Position numbers and translations under genes: made by a program. From SPJN01 sp965229935 (GTDB taxonomy: Bacteria; Pseudomonadota; Alphaproteobacteria; SPJN01): a DNA stretch of 64,000 nucleotides. Shown here one piece after another: positions 41,090-49,251 of this stretch (its first letter is position 1; every line of letters begins with the position of its first letter). The stretch spans positions 496,001 through 560,000 of the forward strand of contig CBDDKB010000002.1 of NCBI GenBank assembly GCA_965229935.1, in the 5' to 3' direction. The notes under the pieces are model-generated. The model was given only the letters and a program-made list of their open reading frames with translations. It was not told the DNA's origin and searched no databases.

Positions 41090-43237
41090 ATGTCATATAT
41101 GCCTGTCTATGGGGGGCAGGAGTTTTCTTTTTCAAAAATCAGCCTCAATCGCCTGATGCGCGTGCTTGCGCTTATTGTGGCGACCTGCCTTGCGGCCCTG
41201 CCGTTGCAAGCGCGGGCGGAGAGCACATCATCATCCGAACGCTACGGGCTGTTCTTGTCGGAGATGGACCAGCAGGGCGCAATGCCCAATAGGGCACCTA
41301 CCTTATCAAGTGCCTATAGTCTGACCATTGAAGGCCCATTTGCCCGGGCGACGGTCGTTCAATCCTTTACCAACACATCTGATCACTGGCAGGAAGCTGT
41401 CTATAAATTTCCCATCCCGTCAGGCGCGGCGGTCGATCAATTGCGCGTGCGCATTGGGGAACGGGAAATAGTCGGCGTCATCGACAAGAAAGAACAGGCG
41501 CAACAACGGTATGAGGCTGCGCGTGATAATGGTCAGGTCGCGGCGCTTTTGTCTGCGGTACGCGAGAATATGTTTGCGCTCAACATCGCGAATATCCCGC
41601 CCAAAGAACAGATCAGCGTCACTGTCGGCTTTGATGCCCCCATTGATCGGCAAGGTATGACCTACCGTTTGTTGCTGCCTTTGGTTTTGGCGCCCCGCTA
41701 CCATCAAGGCGGCGGTGAGGGCGTTGCCGTACCAAGGGGGGAGGCATTGTTGCTGCGCCCACCTGCTGCTGATGGCGATGGCAACAAAGTCACCATTGAT
41801 GTCAGTCTTGATGCGGGGGTTGCGCCCAATTTTATCCGCAGCACAAGCCATAATGTGCAGATCAGCGAGACGAATGACAAATGGCAGATCAGCCTTGATG
41901 GTCCTGCCAATGCGGACCGCATGTTCTCGCTTGAATGGCAATTGCCTGCTGCCGATGCGCCGCGCCCCGCTTTGTTTACCGATGCGCAGAACCATACATT
42001 GCTGACCCTGTTGCCGCCCGACCGGGATGGCGCGTGGGCAAATGCAGCCCCCTTGCCGCCGCGCGAGGTGATCTTGGTGCTTGACCGCTCAGGCTCAATG
42101 GATGGCAGTCCGATCAGGCAGGCGCGCAATGCGCTGCGCAGGGCGCTTGATAGCTTAAGGCCCATCGACAGGGTGAATGTCATCAGCTTTGATGATCGGC
42201 TTGAGGTCCTGTTTGATGAACCGCAATTGGCGACCGACAGTGTTCTTAGACAGGCGCACCACTTCATCAAGAACACGGATGCCCGTGGCGGGACAGAGAT
42301 GCTGCCCGCTATGGTCGCCGCACTGTCTGGCAACGCTGCTGAGGGCATGGTCAGACAGGTAGTGCTCGCCACCGATGCGCTGATCGGGTACGAGGATCAT
42401 TTGCTACGCGATATTGCCAAGCTGCGTGGCGAAGCCCGTATTTTTCCAATTGCTATTGGCGCTGCGCCCAATGATATGTTGATCAGATGGGCTGCCGATG
42501 TGGGCCAAGGCGCGGCTGTGTTTATCAGTCATGGCGATCCGATTGAAGAACGCATGAATGAGTTGTTGGCACGTCTGTCCCGCCCGGCACTGACGGATAT
42601 CCGGCTTGACTGGCACGGCGTTACAGAGGGGGAGGGCGTGGAAACACTGCCCATAGCCATCCCTGATCTGTTTTATGGGGAGCCTTTGGTCATCTCAGCC
42701 CGTCTTGATCACGCCCCTGCAGGTGTCACAATTCGTGGCCGGTTGGGCGCGCGTGACTGGTCATACGACCTGACGCGGGCGCAGATGGTGCAGGCCAAGG
42801 AGGACGGCGTCATCGGGCGTGCCTTTGGCAAGGCCAAACTTGCGGCAATGCGGCGGCAGATTTTGGGCCTTTCGCGGTCTGATCAAAACAGGCGGGCGGA
42901 GGCGATCAATATCGCCACCGACCACGCCATTGGTTACGGGCTTGTCAGTCCCTATACCAGCCTGATTGCGATAGAGCAGACGGTGACCCGTCCGGCTGAT
43001 CAGGGATTGGTTTCAACGGATGTGCCGCTTGATCCCCCTGCGGGTGCGGACCTGTTCAGTCAGCAAAGCCAGCCAAGCCAGCCAAGCCAGCAGAGCGCGC
43101 GCATGATGATGGCCCGCCCGGCGATGGTGCAGATCGGCCTGCCGCAAACCGCAACGCCTGCGCCCTTATTGATGCTGATCGGGGCATTGATTATGGGGAT
43201 CGGCCTGTTGCTGCTGATGCGCTTGCGGGTGATATGA
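41090..43237 (+). CDS. VIT/VWA-domain surface protein with LPXTG-like sorting signal
   Basis: A 715-residue exported protein of the type called marine proteobacterial sortase target. A signal peptide covers about residues 23-43 (MRVLALIVATCLAAL, cut after ARA). A VIT domain (about 65-195) is followed by a VWA domain with intact MIDAS residues Asp332, Ser334 and Ser336 in LDRSGSMDGSP. A Ser-Gln-Pro-rich linker precedes the carboxyl end, where LPQTA (684-688), a hydrophobic helix and a short basic tail form the sorting signal. The sortase gene overlaps its stop by four bases. VWA proteins usually bind metal-dependent ligands; the role here is unknown. Confidence 0.9.
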   Translation: MSYMPVYGGQEFSFSKISLNRLMRVLALIVATCLAALPLQARAESTSSSERYGLFLSEMDQQGAMPNRAPTLSSAYSLTIEGPFARATVVQSFTNTSDHWQEAVYKFPIPSGAAVDQLRVRIGEREIVGVIDKKEQAQQRYEAARDNGQVAALLSAVRENMFALNIANIPPKEQISVTVGFDAPIDRQGMTYRLLLPLVLAPRYHQGGGEGVAVPRGEALLLRPPAADGDGNKVTIDVSLDAGVAPNFIRSTSHNVQISETNDKWQISLDGPANADRMFSLEWQLPAADAPRPALFTDAQNHTLLTLLPPDRDGAWANAAPLPPREVILVLDRSGSMDGSPIRQARNALRRALDSLRPIDRVNVISFDDRLEVLFDEPQLATDSVLRQAHHFIKNTDARGGTEMLPAMVAALSGNAAEGMVRQVVLATDALIGYEDHLLRDIAKLRGEARIFPIAIGAAPNDMLIRWAADVGQGAAVFISHGDPIEERMNELLARLSRPALTDIRLDWHGVTEGEGVETLPIAIPDLFYGEPLVISARLDHAPAGVTIRGRLGARDWSYDLTRAQMVQAKEDGVIGRAFGKAKLAAMRRQILGLSRSDQNRRAEAINIATDHAIGYGLVSPYTSLIAIEQTVTRPADQGLVSTDVPLDPPAGADLFSQQSQPSQPSQQSARMMMARPAMVQIGLPQTATPAPLLMLIGALIMGIGLLLLMRLRVI

Positions 43238-43842
43238 CGGCGCATCCCAAAAAGCTTATGGCCTGTGCCCTTCTGCTTTGCGGCGGGGCGCTGGTCCTGT
43301 GGGGCGCTTATATGCCTGCCAAGGCAAAGCTGGCGCAAATTCTGCTGGAACGATCGTGGCAGGCCGCGCAGCAAAGTGGTACGCCGCAACCGCCATGGCC
43401 GTGGGCGGCGGCATCGTCAGTCGCTTCATTGACATTTACAACAGGCGAACGGTTCATTGTGCTTGATCAGGCCCATGGCAAGGCCTTGGCCTTTGCCCCC
43501 GGTCTGGTGACAGGCAGCGATCATCCTGACAAGGTGGCGCAGGCTGGTGGCAGTCATGTGATCATAGCCGCCCATCGCGACACCCAATTTCAAGGTTTGG
43601 GCAACCTTGCGCCCGGTGCGCTGGTGCGGGTTGAGGCCCCCTCAGGTGCGCTATTGACCTATCGGGTTGAGGGGCAGGTGATCGCTAACAAGGATAGTGC
43701 GCACTTTGTTCAGGACAGCGCCGACAGGCTAAGTCTTGTGACCTGTTGGCCCCTAAACGGATTGCGGCCCAATGGGCCGGAACGGCTGATCATCTCTGCC
43801 CGGCGTGTAAACCTGCCTAAAATGGCGTCAGGCAGGCCCTAA
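43234..43842 (+). CDS. sortase, marine proteobacterial type
   Basis: A 202-residue sortase anchored by an amino-terminal helix (about residues 8-27), with the catalytic domain in the periplasm. The triad is visible: His114 in IIAAHRDTQF, Cys171 in LVTCWPLNG and Arg184 in GPERLIISA. It should cleave LPXTG-like signals and join the protein to an unknown acceptor, since this cell envelope has no Gram-positive wall. Its only evident substrate is the upstream VIT/VWA protein, with which it overlaps by four bases. The two-component genes linked to some proteobacterial sortases are absent here. Confidence 0.92.
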   Translation: MTAHPKKLMACALLLCGGALVLWGAYMPAKAKLAQILLERSWQAAQQSGTPQPPWPWAAASSVASLTFTTGERFIVLDQAHGKALAFAPGLVTGSDHPDKVAQAGGSHVIIAAHRDTQFQGLGNLAPGALVRVEAPSGALLTYRVEGQVIANKDSAHFVQDSADRLSLVTCWPLNGLRPNGPERLIISARRVNLPKMASGRP

Positions 43843-43952
43843 GTTATGGCAATTTATCGCAAATCACGGGTTCAGATTTGTTCTGGAATAGGCTATCACA
43901 CTTGTCTGTAATTCACGCCAAGTTGGACACAAGCCGGACAGGATAAGCGAGT

Positions 43953-44924
43953 ATGAAACTGGTAAGCTATGTACGCGCAGGCTCAGAACGTTGGGGCTTC
44001 ATGATTGAAGACGGCGTTATCGTTGATGCTGCCATTGCCTATGACGCCGCAGGATCATCCGGGCCGCCCCATTCGGTGCTGGAACTTGTCGAAGGTGGTC
44101 CCGCTGCGTGGGGCAAGGCAGAAGAAGCTGCCAAGATCGCACCAAGCTGTCCGCCGCTTGATATGAAAGGCGTCAGCTTCCGTCCGCCCGTGCGTCGTCC
44201 GGGCAAGGTTGTTGGCGTGGCGCTGAACAATTCAGCCTTTATCCCGATGGCCTATCGCTATTTTGAAGAGCCTGCCTATTTCTTAAAAGCCCCCTCCAGC
44301 CTTATCGGTCATGGGGAGCCGATTGAAATTCGCGAAGAATATGGCCTGACCCATCCTGAGCCTGAATTGGCCTGCGTGATGGGTGAACGGTTAAGCCGCG
44401 CCCAAACAGAGGTGGAGGCTATGGCCGCCGTGTTCGGCTATACGATCATGAACGACATCAACTCACCAGGGTTGAAAGAGCGTGACTCAATCCACATTGA
44501 AACCCCTGCCGGGCAGGGCGGGGATGCGCCGCGCTGGCGTCGGTTGCGTGACCGTGCCGACCGCGACCTTTATTTGAGTTATAATCTAAAATCAAACTCA
44601 ACCGATACGTTCGGCCCGATGGGTCCCTGCATTGTCAGTGCGCAGCATATCAAGAACCCGGATCGTTTGCGCGTTCGGTCATGGTTGGGTGATCAACAGA
44701 TTACCGAAGATAGCACAGAAAATCTCAGCTTCTCTATCGGGCGGGTGTTGAAGCATCTGTCCAACTATATGACGCTGGAGCCGGGCGATGTTGTGCATTT
44801 CGGCTCTGCGGCCAAGCCTGTGAAGATGAGCTTGCGTGACGCCAATCTGAATGAATATGACGGTCCTGTGCGGATCGAAATTGATCAGATCGGCGTGCTG
44901 GAAAATCCGGTTGTCAAAAGCTGA
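43953..44924 (+). CDS. fumarylacetoacetate hydrolase-family protein
   Basis: A 323-residue FAH-fold protein. Family members hydrolyse or decarboxylate beta-diketones and related acids with a divalent metal. The conserved region begins GKVVGVALNNSAF; acidic metal ligands are expected in HPEPELACVMG and GYTIMNDINSPGLKERDS. The exact substrate cannot be told. It follows the sortase by 110 bases and its 3' end overlaps the next gene, so it may be cotranscribed with that one. Confidence 0.87.
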   Translation: MKLVSYVRAGSERWGFMIEDGVIVDAAIAYDAAGSSGPPHSVLELVEGGPAAWGKAEEAAKIAPSCPPLDMKGVSFRPPVRRPGKVVGVALNNSAFIPMAYRYFEEPAYFLKAPSSLIGHGEPIEIREEYGLTHPEPELACVMGERLSRAQTEVEAMAAVFGYTIMNDINSPGLKERDSIHIETPAGQGGDAPRWRRLRDRADRDLYLSYNLKSNSTDTFGPMGPCIVSAQHIKNPDRLRVRSWLGDQQITEDSTENLSFSIGRVLKHLSNYMTLEPGDVVHFGSAAKPVKMSLRDANLNEYDGPVRIEIDQIGVLENPVVKS

Positions 44925-45507
44925 TCAACATCATCTGATCATTTTTGCCAAGCAGCCACGCGCCGGGACTGTGAAAACCCGGCTGGCCGCTGCTATTGGT
45001 TCGGCGCGCGCGACCCAAATTTATCGCGGGTTGCTTGCGCGCACCATCGAACAGGTGGCGGGTGATCCGCGCTGGACCACTTGGCTGGCGCTTAGCCCTG
45101 ACTCTGCTGTCTTTGATCACGCGCCATGGCATGGTGCTGTTGACGGGCTGGTAAGGCAAGGCGGTGGCGATCTGGGGGACCGGATGGGACGCATGTTTCA
45201 GAAGATGCCGCAAGGCCCGGTCGTGATCATTGGCTCAGACCTGCCTGGATTGCGTCGCACCCATGTGGCGCAGGCGTTCAGGGCGCTTGGTCGTCATGAC
45301 ATGGTGATCGGCCCGGCAGATGATGGCGGCTATTGGTTGATCGGCCACAGGCGGCGACCCTATCGGCGGGGGCTGTTTGATCAGGTTAGATGGTCAAGCC
45401 CGACAACGCTTGATGGCACACTGGTGAGCGCCAAGGGGCAATCTGTTGCGATGCTGGAAACATTGCGCGACCTTGATACGGTCGTCGATCTTGATCTACT
45501 GCTCTAG
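44911..45507 (+). CDS. TIGR04282-family (DUF2064) glycosyltransferase-like protein
   Basis: About 198 residues from TTG 44911, or 218 from ATG 44851; both lie inside the FAH-family gene. The conserved start HHLIIFAKQPRAGTVKTRLA and the block VVIIGSDLPGLRRTHVAQAF with DDGGYWLIG match the nucleotide-diphosphosugar transferase fold of the DUF2064 family, often found near radical-SAM genes. The function is unknown. Its 3' end overlaps the convergent moaB-like gene by 12 bases. Confidence 0.8.
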   Translation: MSKADQHHLIIFAKQPRAGTVKTRLAAAIGSARATQIYRGLLARTIEQVAGDPRWTTWLALSPDSAVFDHAPWHGAVDGLVRQGGGDLGDRMGRMFQKMPQGPVVIIGSDLPGLRRTHVAQAFRALGRHDMVIGPADDGGYWLIGHRRRPYRRGLFDQVRWSSPTTLDGTLVSAKGQSVAMLETLRDLDTVVDLDLLL

Positions 45508-46026
45508 CAAGCGGGGCATCAACTCAACAAAGTTACAGGGCTTGTGCCGACTATCGAGCTGATACTGCAAAATGCCGTCCCAGCCATCCTTAACCGCCCC
45601 GGTTGATCCGGGCAGGCAGAAAATGAATGTATCTTGCGCAAGGCCCGCGCAGGCACGGCTTTGCAATGTGGATGTGCCGACGGTGGTCATGCTGATCTGG
45701 TGAAAGATCACTGAAAATCCGTCTATTTCCTTGTCGAATAGGGGTTTAATCGCCTCCACCGTAACGTCGCGCCCGGTCAGGCCGGTGCCGCCCGTTGTGA
45801 TAATGGCGTCAACGCCGGGGTCGGCGATCCAGCTTGTAATCTTTGCCCGAATGGCAGCCTTGTCATCACGAACAAGCGCGCGGTCTGCCAAGCTATGGCC
45901 TGCTTTTTCCAACCGGTCCTGCAAGGTTGCGCCGGATGTATCTTCGTCCAGCGAGCGTGTGTCAGATATGGTCAGCACAGCAATGCGAACGGGCTTGAAA
46001 GATAGGCTTTCATCAATACCGGGCAT
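45496..46026 (-). CDS. moaB: molybdenum cofactor biosynthesis protein B (MoaB-like)
   Basis: A 176-residue protein that should bind molybdopterin or its adenylated form. Motifs: IAVLTISDTRSLDEDTSG, IITTGGTGLTGRD and FCLPGSTGAVKDGWD. The frame opens earlier, but MPGIDESLSFKPVRIAVL at 46026, with AGGAC upstream, is chosen. Its stop overlaps the convergent transferase gene by 12 bases. No other Mo-cofactor genes lie here, so the pathway is encoded elsewhere. Confidence 0.9.
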   Translation of the reverse strand: MPGIDESLSFKPVRIAVLTISDTRSLDEDTSGATLQDRLEKAGHSLADRALVRDDKAAIRAKITSWIADPGVDAIITTGGTGLTGRDVTVEAIKPLFDKEIDGFSVIFHQISMTTVGTSTLQSRACAGLAQDTFIFCLPGSTGAVKDGWDGILQYQLDSRHKPCNFVELMPRLLEQ

Positions 46027-46057
46027 AGTTTCAGGTCCTGTTGGAGAGTTGCGTAGG

Positions 46058-47998
46058 TTAGTTGCGATTGGCGGTCCGCACGCGCGTTTTATCACGGCGG
46101 CGGTCACTGCCATAGCCTTCATATTGCGGCCATTGACCTGCCACCAATTCATCAAGCGAGGGCGTGTCCTGTTCCAGGCGCAGGCGATAAATCCAATAAT
46201 TGGTCATGACCCGTTCGATAAAGTTGCGGGTCTGGCGCGATGGCAGGCTTTCGATAAACAATAATGGATCGTCGCCGAATTTCACGCGCCTTGACCATTT
46301 GCGCAGATTGCCCGGCCCACCATTATAGGCCGCCGCCATGCGGAACAGATCGCCATCATAATAGCGCGGGCCCAAAAGCTGGCTTAAATAAGTCTGCCCA
46401 ACCTCAAGATTAAAGGCAGGGTCATTCAGCAAATGGCTGCGATTACCGCTAAGACTGTCATCCTTCATGATAAAGCTGGCGGTTTGCGGCATGATTTGCA
46501 TAAGGCCGCGTGCGCCATCACCGCTTCTCGCTTCGGTACGGAAACGGCTTTCCTGCCTGACAAAGGCATAGACCAGTGCCGGATTGACGTCGAAGCCTTC
46601 TGTGGGTTTGAACCGGGGCAGGGGATATAAGGCGCCATCATAAAAACGGATTTGCAGATCGTCTGGCAGAACATCTGCCCGCTCGTCACTTTCAAGGGCA
46701 AGCATGACATAGTTTTCTGCGCCTCGCCCGATGCGGTATTGCAGGGCAGGCAGGTCTAGTGCGACCGCAAGCGCAACAAGGTCATTGTCCCACGCCCAAC
46801 TGGTGCGCCCATAAACCAGCGCCATTTCATCTTCGGCGCGATCATCCATCCCAAGTTCTGTCAGGGCGATGGCGCGGCGTACACCGGGCAGACCCAATAG
46901 CCGCGATACGCCCTTGTCCGTCAGTCGGGGAAGGTCCCAGCGGAATACGATATCTTGACCGAGTGCGCGCAGGGCCAGCAACCCGTACAAGGTGCGGGGA
47001 TAGGCGGCGGCGATATTCAGCATCGTCACCACATTGTCTGACCGCAACAGAATAAGGCTTGCCCGCGCGGCCCAATAGGCACCCGCAGCACGGGTCCATG
47101 GGCCAGCGGATTTGGAATGGGCGACCTGTTCAAAATGATAGGCGGCCCGTTCAATGTTGCCCTTTTGCCACCAGCTAAGACCTGCATACCAATGTCCCAA
47201 CGGGACCTTTTGGCCAGAGCGGCCAGCAGCCTGTTCAGATAGATCAAGCGCCTGATCAATCTGGCCCCAATGATAATAGCCGGCCGCTATTTTGGCGCGC
47301 TGCTGGTCGGTCTCGACAGCATCTAGATAGCGGTCCACATCGGGCTGTTTCAGGTAATCAAGTGCCTTGGTGACATAGCCGCCATCAACCAGCGCAGATA
47401 TTCTGTTTTGAATGGCGCGAACCTGTGCCGCCTTTTCCTTGTTTCTGATCGCGCGGGACCGATAAATATCGGGGGCATCTACATCAGGAATGCGGGATCG
47501 TAAGGACACCGCCCGTGGCCGCTTGGGTGCGGCGGCGCGTTTGGGCTGTTTCTTTTTAGCAAGGCGGTAAATCCGATAGGCGTCCGGCAAATCGTAATAG
47601 GCAATCAACCAATCAGACAGTTCGGTATAGCTTGACCGATAGGCATTGGGATGAAGATAGCGGTCGCGCAAAATATGCCCAACCAGCAAGGGGTCATCCA
47701 ACCGCTTGATCAACCGATCAGCCTGTCCCCATTTGGCGTCATCCTGATAGGCGAAAATCTGTTTATAAAGCCCCCGGTCCCGCGCCGTTAAAACAGTCAG
47801 CGGCAGGTCACGCGCGGGGGGGAATGGCGTGATGCCTGTTTCAGGCTCAGGCTCAAAATGGGGGCGGGGTGTTTCGGCGATAGCAACACTGGCGCCGACA
47901 AGCAGGCCCAAGGCAAGCGCAACGCGGCCAAACCGTTTGGTCGGCAGCTTTTGTGCTTTGCCCTTTAGGCCGGTCAATGTGCCTGCCGTCCACTTCAC
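46058..47998 (-). CDS. soluble lytic murein transglycosylase
   Basis: Cleaves peptidoglycan glycan strands to 1,6-anhydromuropeptides in the periplasm. The 646-residue protein has a signal peptide ending near residue 41 (ASVAIA). A superhelical domain of TPR-like helices (about 70-460) follows, then an SLT domain with catalytic Glu483 in FVRQESRF, GARGLMQIMPQTA and AAYNGGPGNL. It resembles E. coli Slt70 in layout. The start is GTG. The basic spacer KKKQPKRAAAPKRPRA (148-163) is unusual. Confidence 0.92.
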   Translation of the reverse strand: MKWTAGTLTGLKGKAQKLPTKRFGRVALALGLLVGASVAIAETPRPHFEPEPETGITPFPPARDLPLTVLTARDRGLYKQIFAYQDDAKWGQADRLIKRLDDPLLVGHILRDRYLHPNAYRSSYTELSDWLIAYYDLPDAYRIYRLAKKKQPKRAAAPKRPRAVSLRSRIPDVDAPDIYRSRAIRNKEKAAQVRAIQNRISALVDGGYVTKALDYLKQPDVDRYLDAVETDQQRAKIAAGYYHWGQIDQALDLSEQAAGRSGQKVPLGHWYAGLSWWQKGNIERAAYHFEQVAHSKSAGPWTRAAGAYWAARASLILLRSDNVVTMLNIAAAYPRTLYGLLALRALGQDIVFRWDLPRLTDKGVSRLLGLPGVRRAIALTELGMDDRAEDEMALVYGRTSWAWDNDLVALAVALDLPALQYRIGRGAENYVMLALESDERADVLPDDLQIRFYDGALYPLPRFKPTEGFDVNPALVYAFVRQESRFRTEARSGDGARGLMQIMPQTASFIMKDDSLSGNRSHLLNDPAFNLEVGQTYLSQLLGPRYYDGDLFRMAAAYNGGPGNLRKWSRRVKFGDDPLLFIESLPSRQTRNFIERVMTNYWIYRLRLEQDTPSLDELVAGQWPQYEGYGSDRRRDKTRVRTANRN

Positions 47999-48117
47999 GT
48001 CGGTCTTCTACTCCGGTATTTGCCCCACACAATAATATGGCGGATTTGACCTGTAAAAGGCAATGACATGATCGCCCTCAAAATCGCGGCAAAAAGGGGG
48101 TGTTTGTCACAAAATGT

Positions 48118-49008
48118 CTAGTTAATACGGCTCTTTATCGCCAATAGATCAGCCCAAGTTTCACGTTTGCGGGCAGGGGTGCGCAGCAAAAAGGCAGGGT
48201 GCAGGATCGGCATGGCGTCAATTTGCGCCCCCGCCTTGGTCTGATAGGTCTGCCACCGACCGCGCAGGCGTGTGATCCCTTCTTTGGTATCCAGTAAAGT
48301 TTGGGTCGGCGTGCCACCGATAAAGATCAGCAAGGACGGGTTCGCAAGCTCAATCTGGCGTTCGATAAAGGGCTGGCACATGGCCTTTTCAGCCTCAGTC
48401 GGTTTACGGTTTCCCGGTGGTCGCCAGGGGACGCAATTGCCGATATAGACCGACGTCCGGTCAAGGCCGATGGCCGCCAGCATCTTATCCAGCAATTGCC
48501 CTGATGGCCCAACAAAGGGTTTGCCCACGCGATCTTCATCGCGGCCCGGCGCTTCGCCCACCAGCATGATTGATGCCTCTGGGTTGCCGTCCTCAAACAC
48601 CAATTGGTGGGCAGTTGATTTCAGCGGGCATTGGTCGAACCGTTCGATTGCCAGACGCAACTCGTCCAGCGTATTTGCCTCCCGTGCCAGCATCCGCGCT
48701 GTTTGTACAAAATCCTCTGTCGGTCCGGCGGTGCTGCTGGGCCTTGATCCGGTGGCGGCAGCCGCTGGATTGCTGGGCTGTTCGGGTGGCGGAATGCGTG
48801 AGGGGCGCTGCTGTTCTGCGGCGGTCGTGGCAGTGGCGTCAGCCTGTTGCGGTGCCGCTTGTGGTGCCACTTGTGGTGCCGTTTGCGGAGTGTGTTTGGT
48901 CCAGTCCGTTGGCGTATCGGTCAGCGCCTCGTCCGCGCCGGCCTCAACCAGCCAGTTTAGGGCGGCAAGTGCCTCTTCAGGGGATAATGATGTGCCGGAC
49001 GGTTCCAT
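48118..49008 (-). CDS. uracil-DNA glycosylase, family 4-like
   Basis: Removes uracil from DNA. The 296-residue protein has a Gln/Ala/Pro-rich spacer (about residues 45-95) before the catalytic domain. That domain shows MLVGEAPGRDEDRVGKPFVG, GNCVPWRPPGNRKP and the closing HPAFLLRTP. Of the cysteines expected to hold a 4Fe-4S cluster, the first of the CxxC pair appears replaced (RFDQCPLK), as I recall for alphaproteobacterial members. Starts at 49047 and 49068 are possible. It is divergent from etfQO. Confidence 0.88.
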   Translation of the reverse strand: MEPSGTSLSPEEALAALNWLVEAGADEALTDTPTDWTKHTPQTAPQVAPQAAPQQADATATTAAEQQRPSRIPPPEQPSNPAAAATGSRPSSTAGPTEDFVQTARMLAREANTLDELRLAIERFDQCPLKSTAHQLVFEDGNPEASIMLVGEAPGRDEDRVGKPFVGPSGQLLDKMLAAIGLDRTSVYIGNCVPWRPPGNRKPTEAEKAMCQPFIERQIELANPSLLIFIGGTPTQTLLDTKEGITRLRGRWQTYQTKAGAQIDAMPILHPAFLLRTPARKRETWADLLAIKSRIN

Positions 49009-49251
49009 AGATTTTTTATACTGGTCCGATGGGCCCCCCGCAATCATGGAATGTGCGGAAAATATCAAATTTCCCTTGCGTTAACAGAGGCAAGCCGCCA
49101 CACCGAAAATGCGGCTGTAAAATTGACGATTCTACTTGTTTATGTGCATATGGGGGCAATTTTCCGGGCGAGTATCGTCTTTGGGGCTGAATGAGGGTCG
49201 TTGGACTGGGCCGTGCAGGCTGCGGTCAGCGACAAATGGATGGAGAAACTT

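Noticed and set aside
41704..42372. Minus-strand open frame of 222 codons inside the VIT/VWA gene
   Set aside because: Ser/Ala-rich translation with no motif; the plus strand encodes clear VWA residues.
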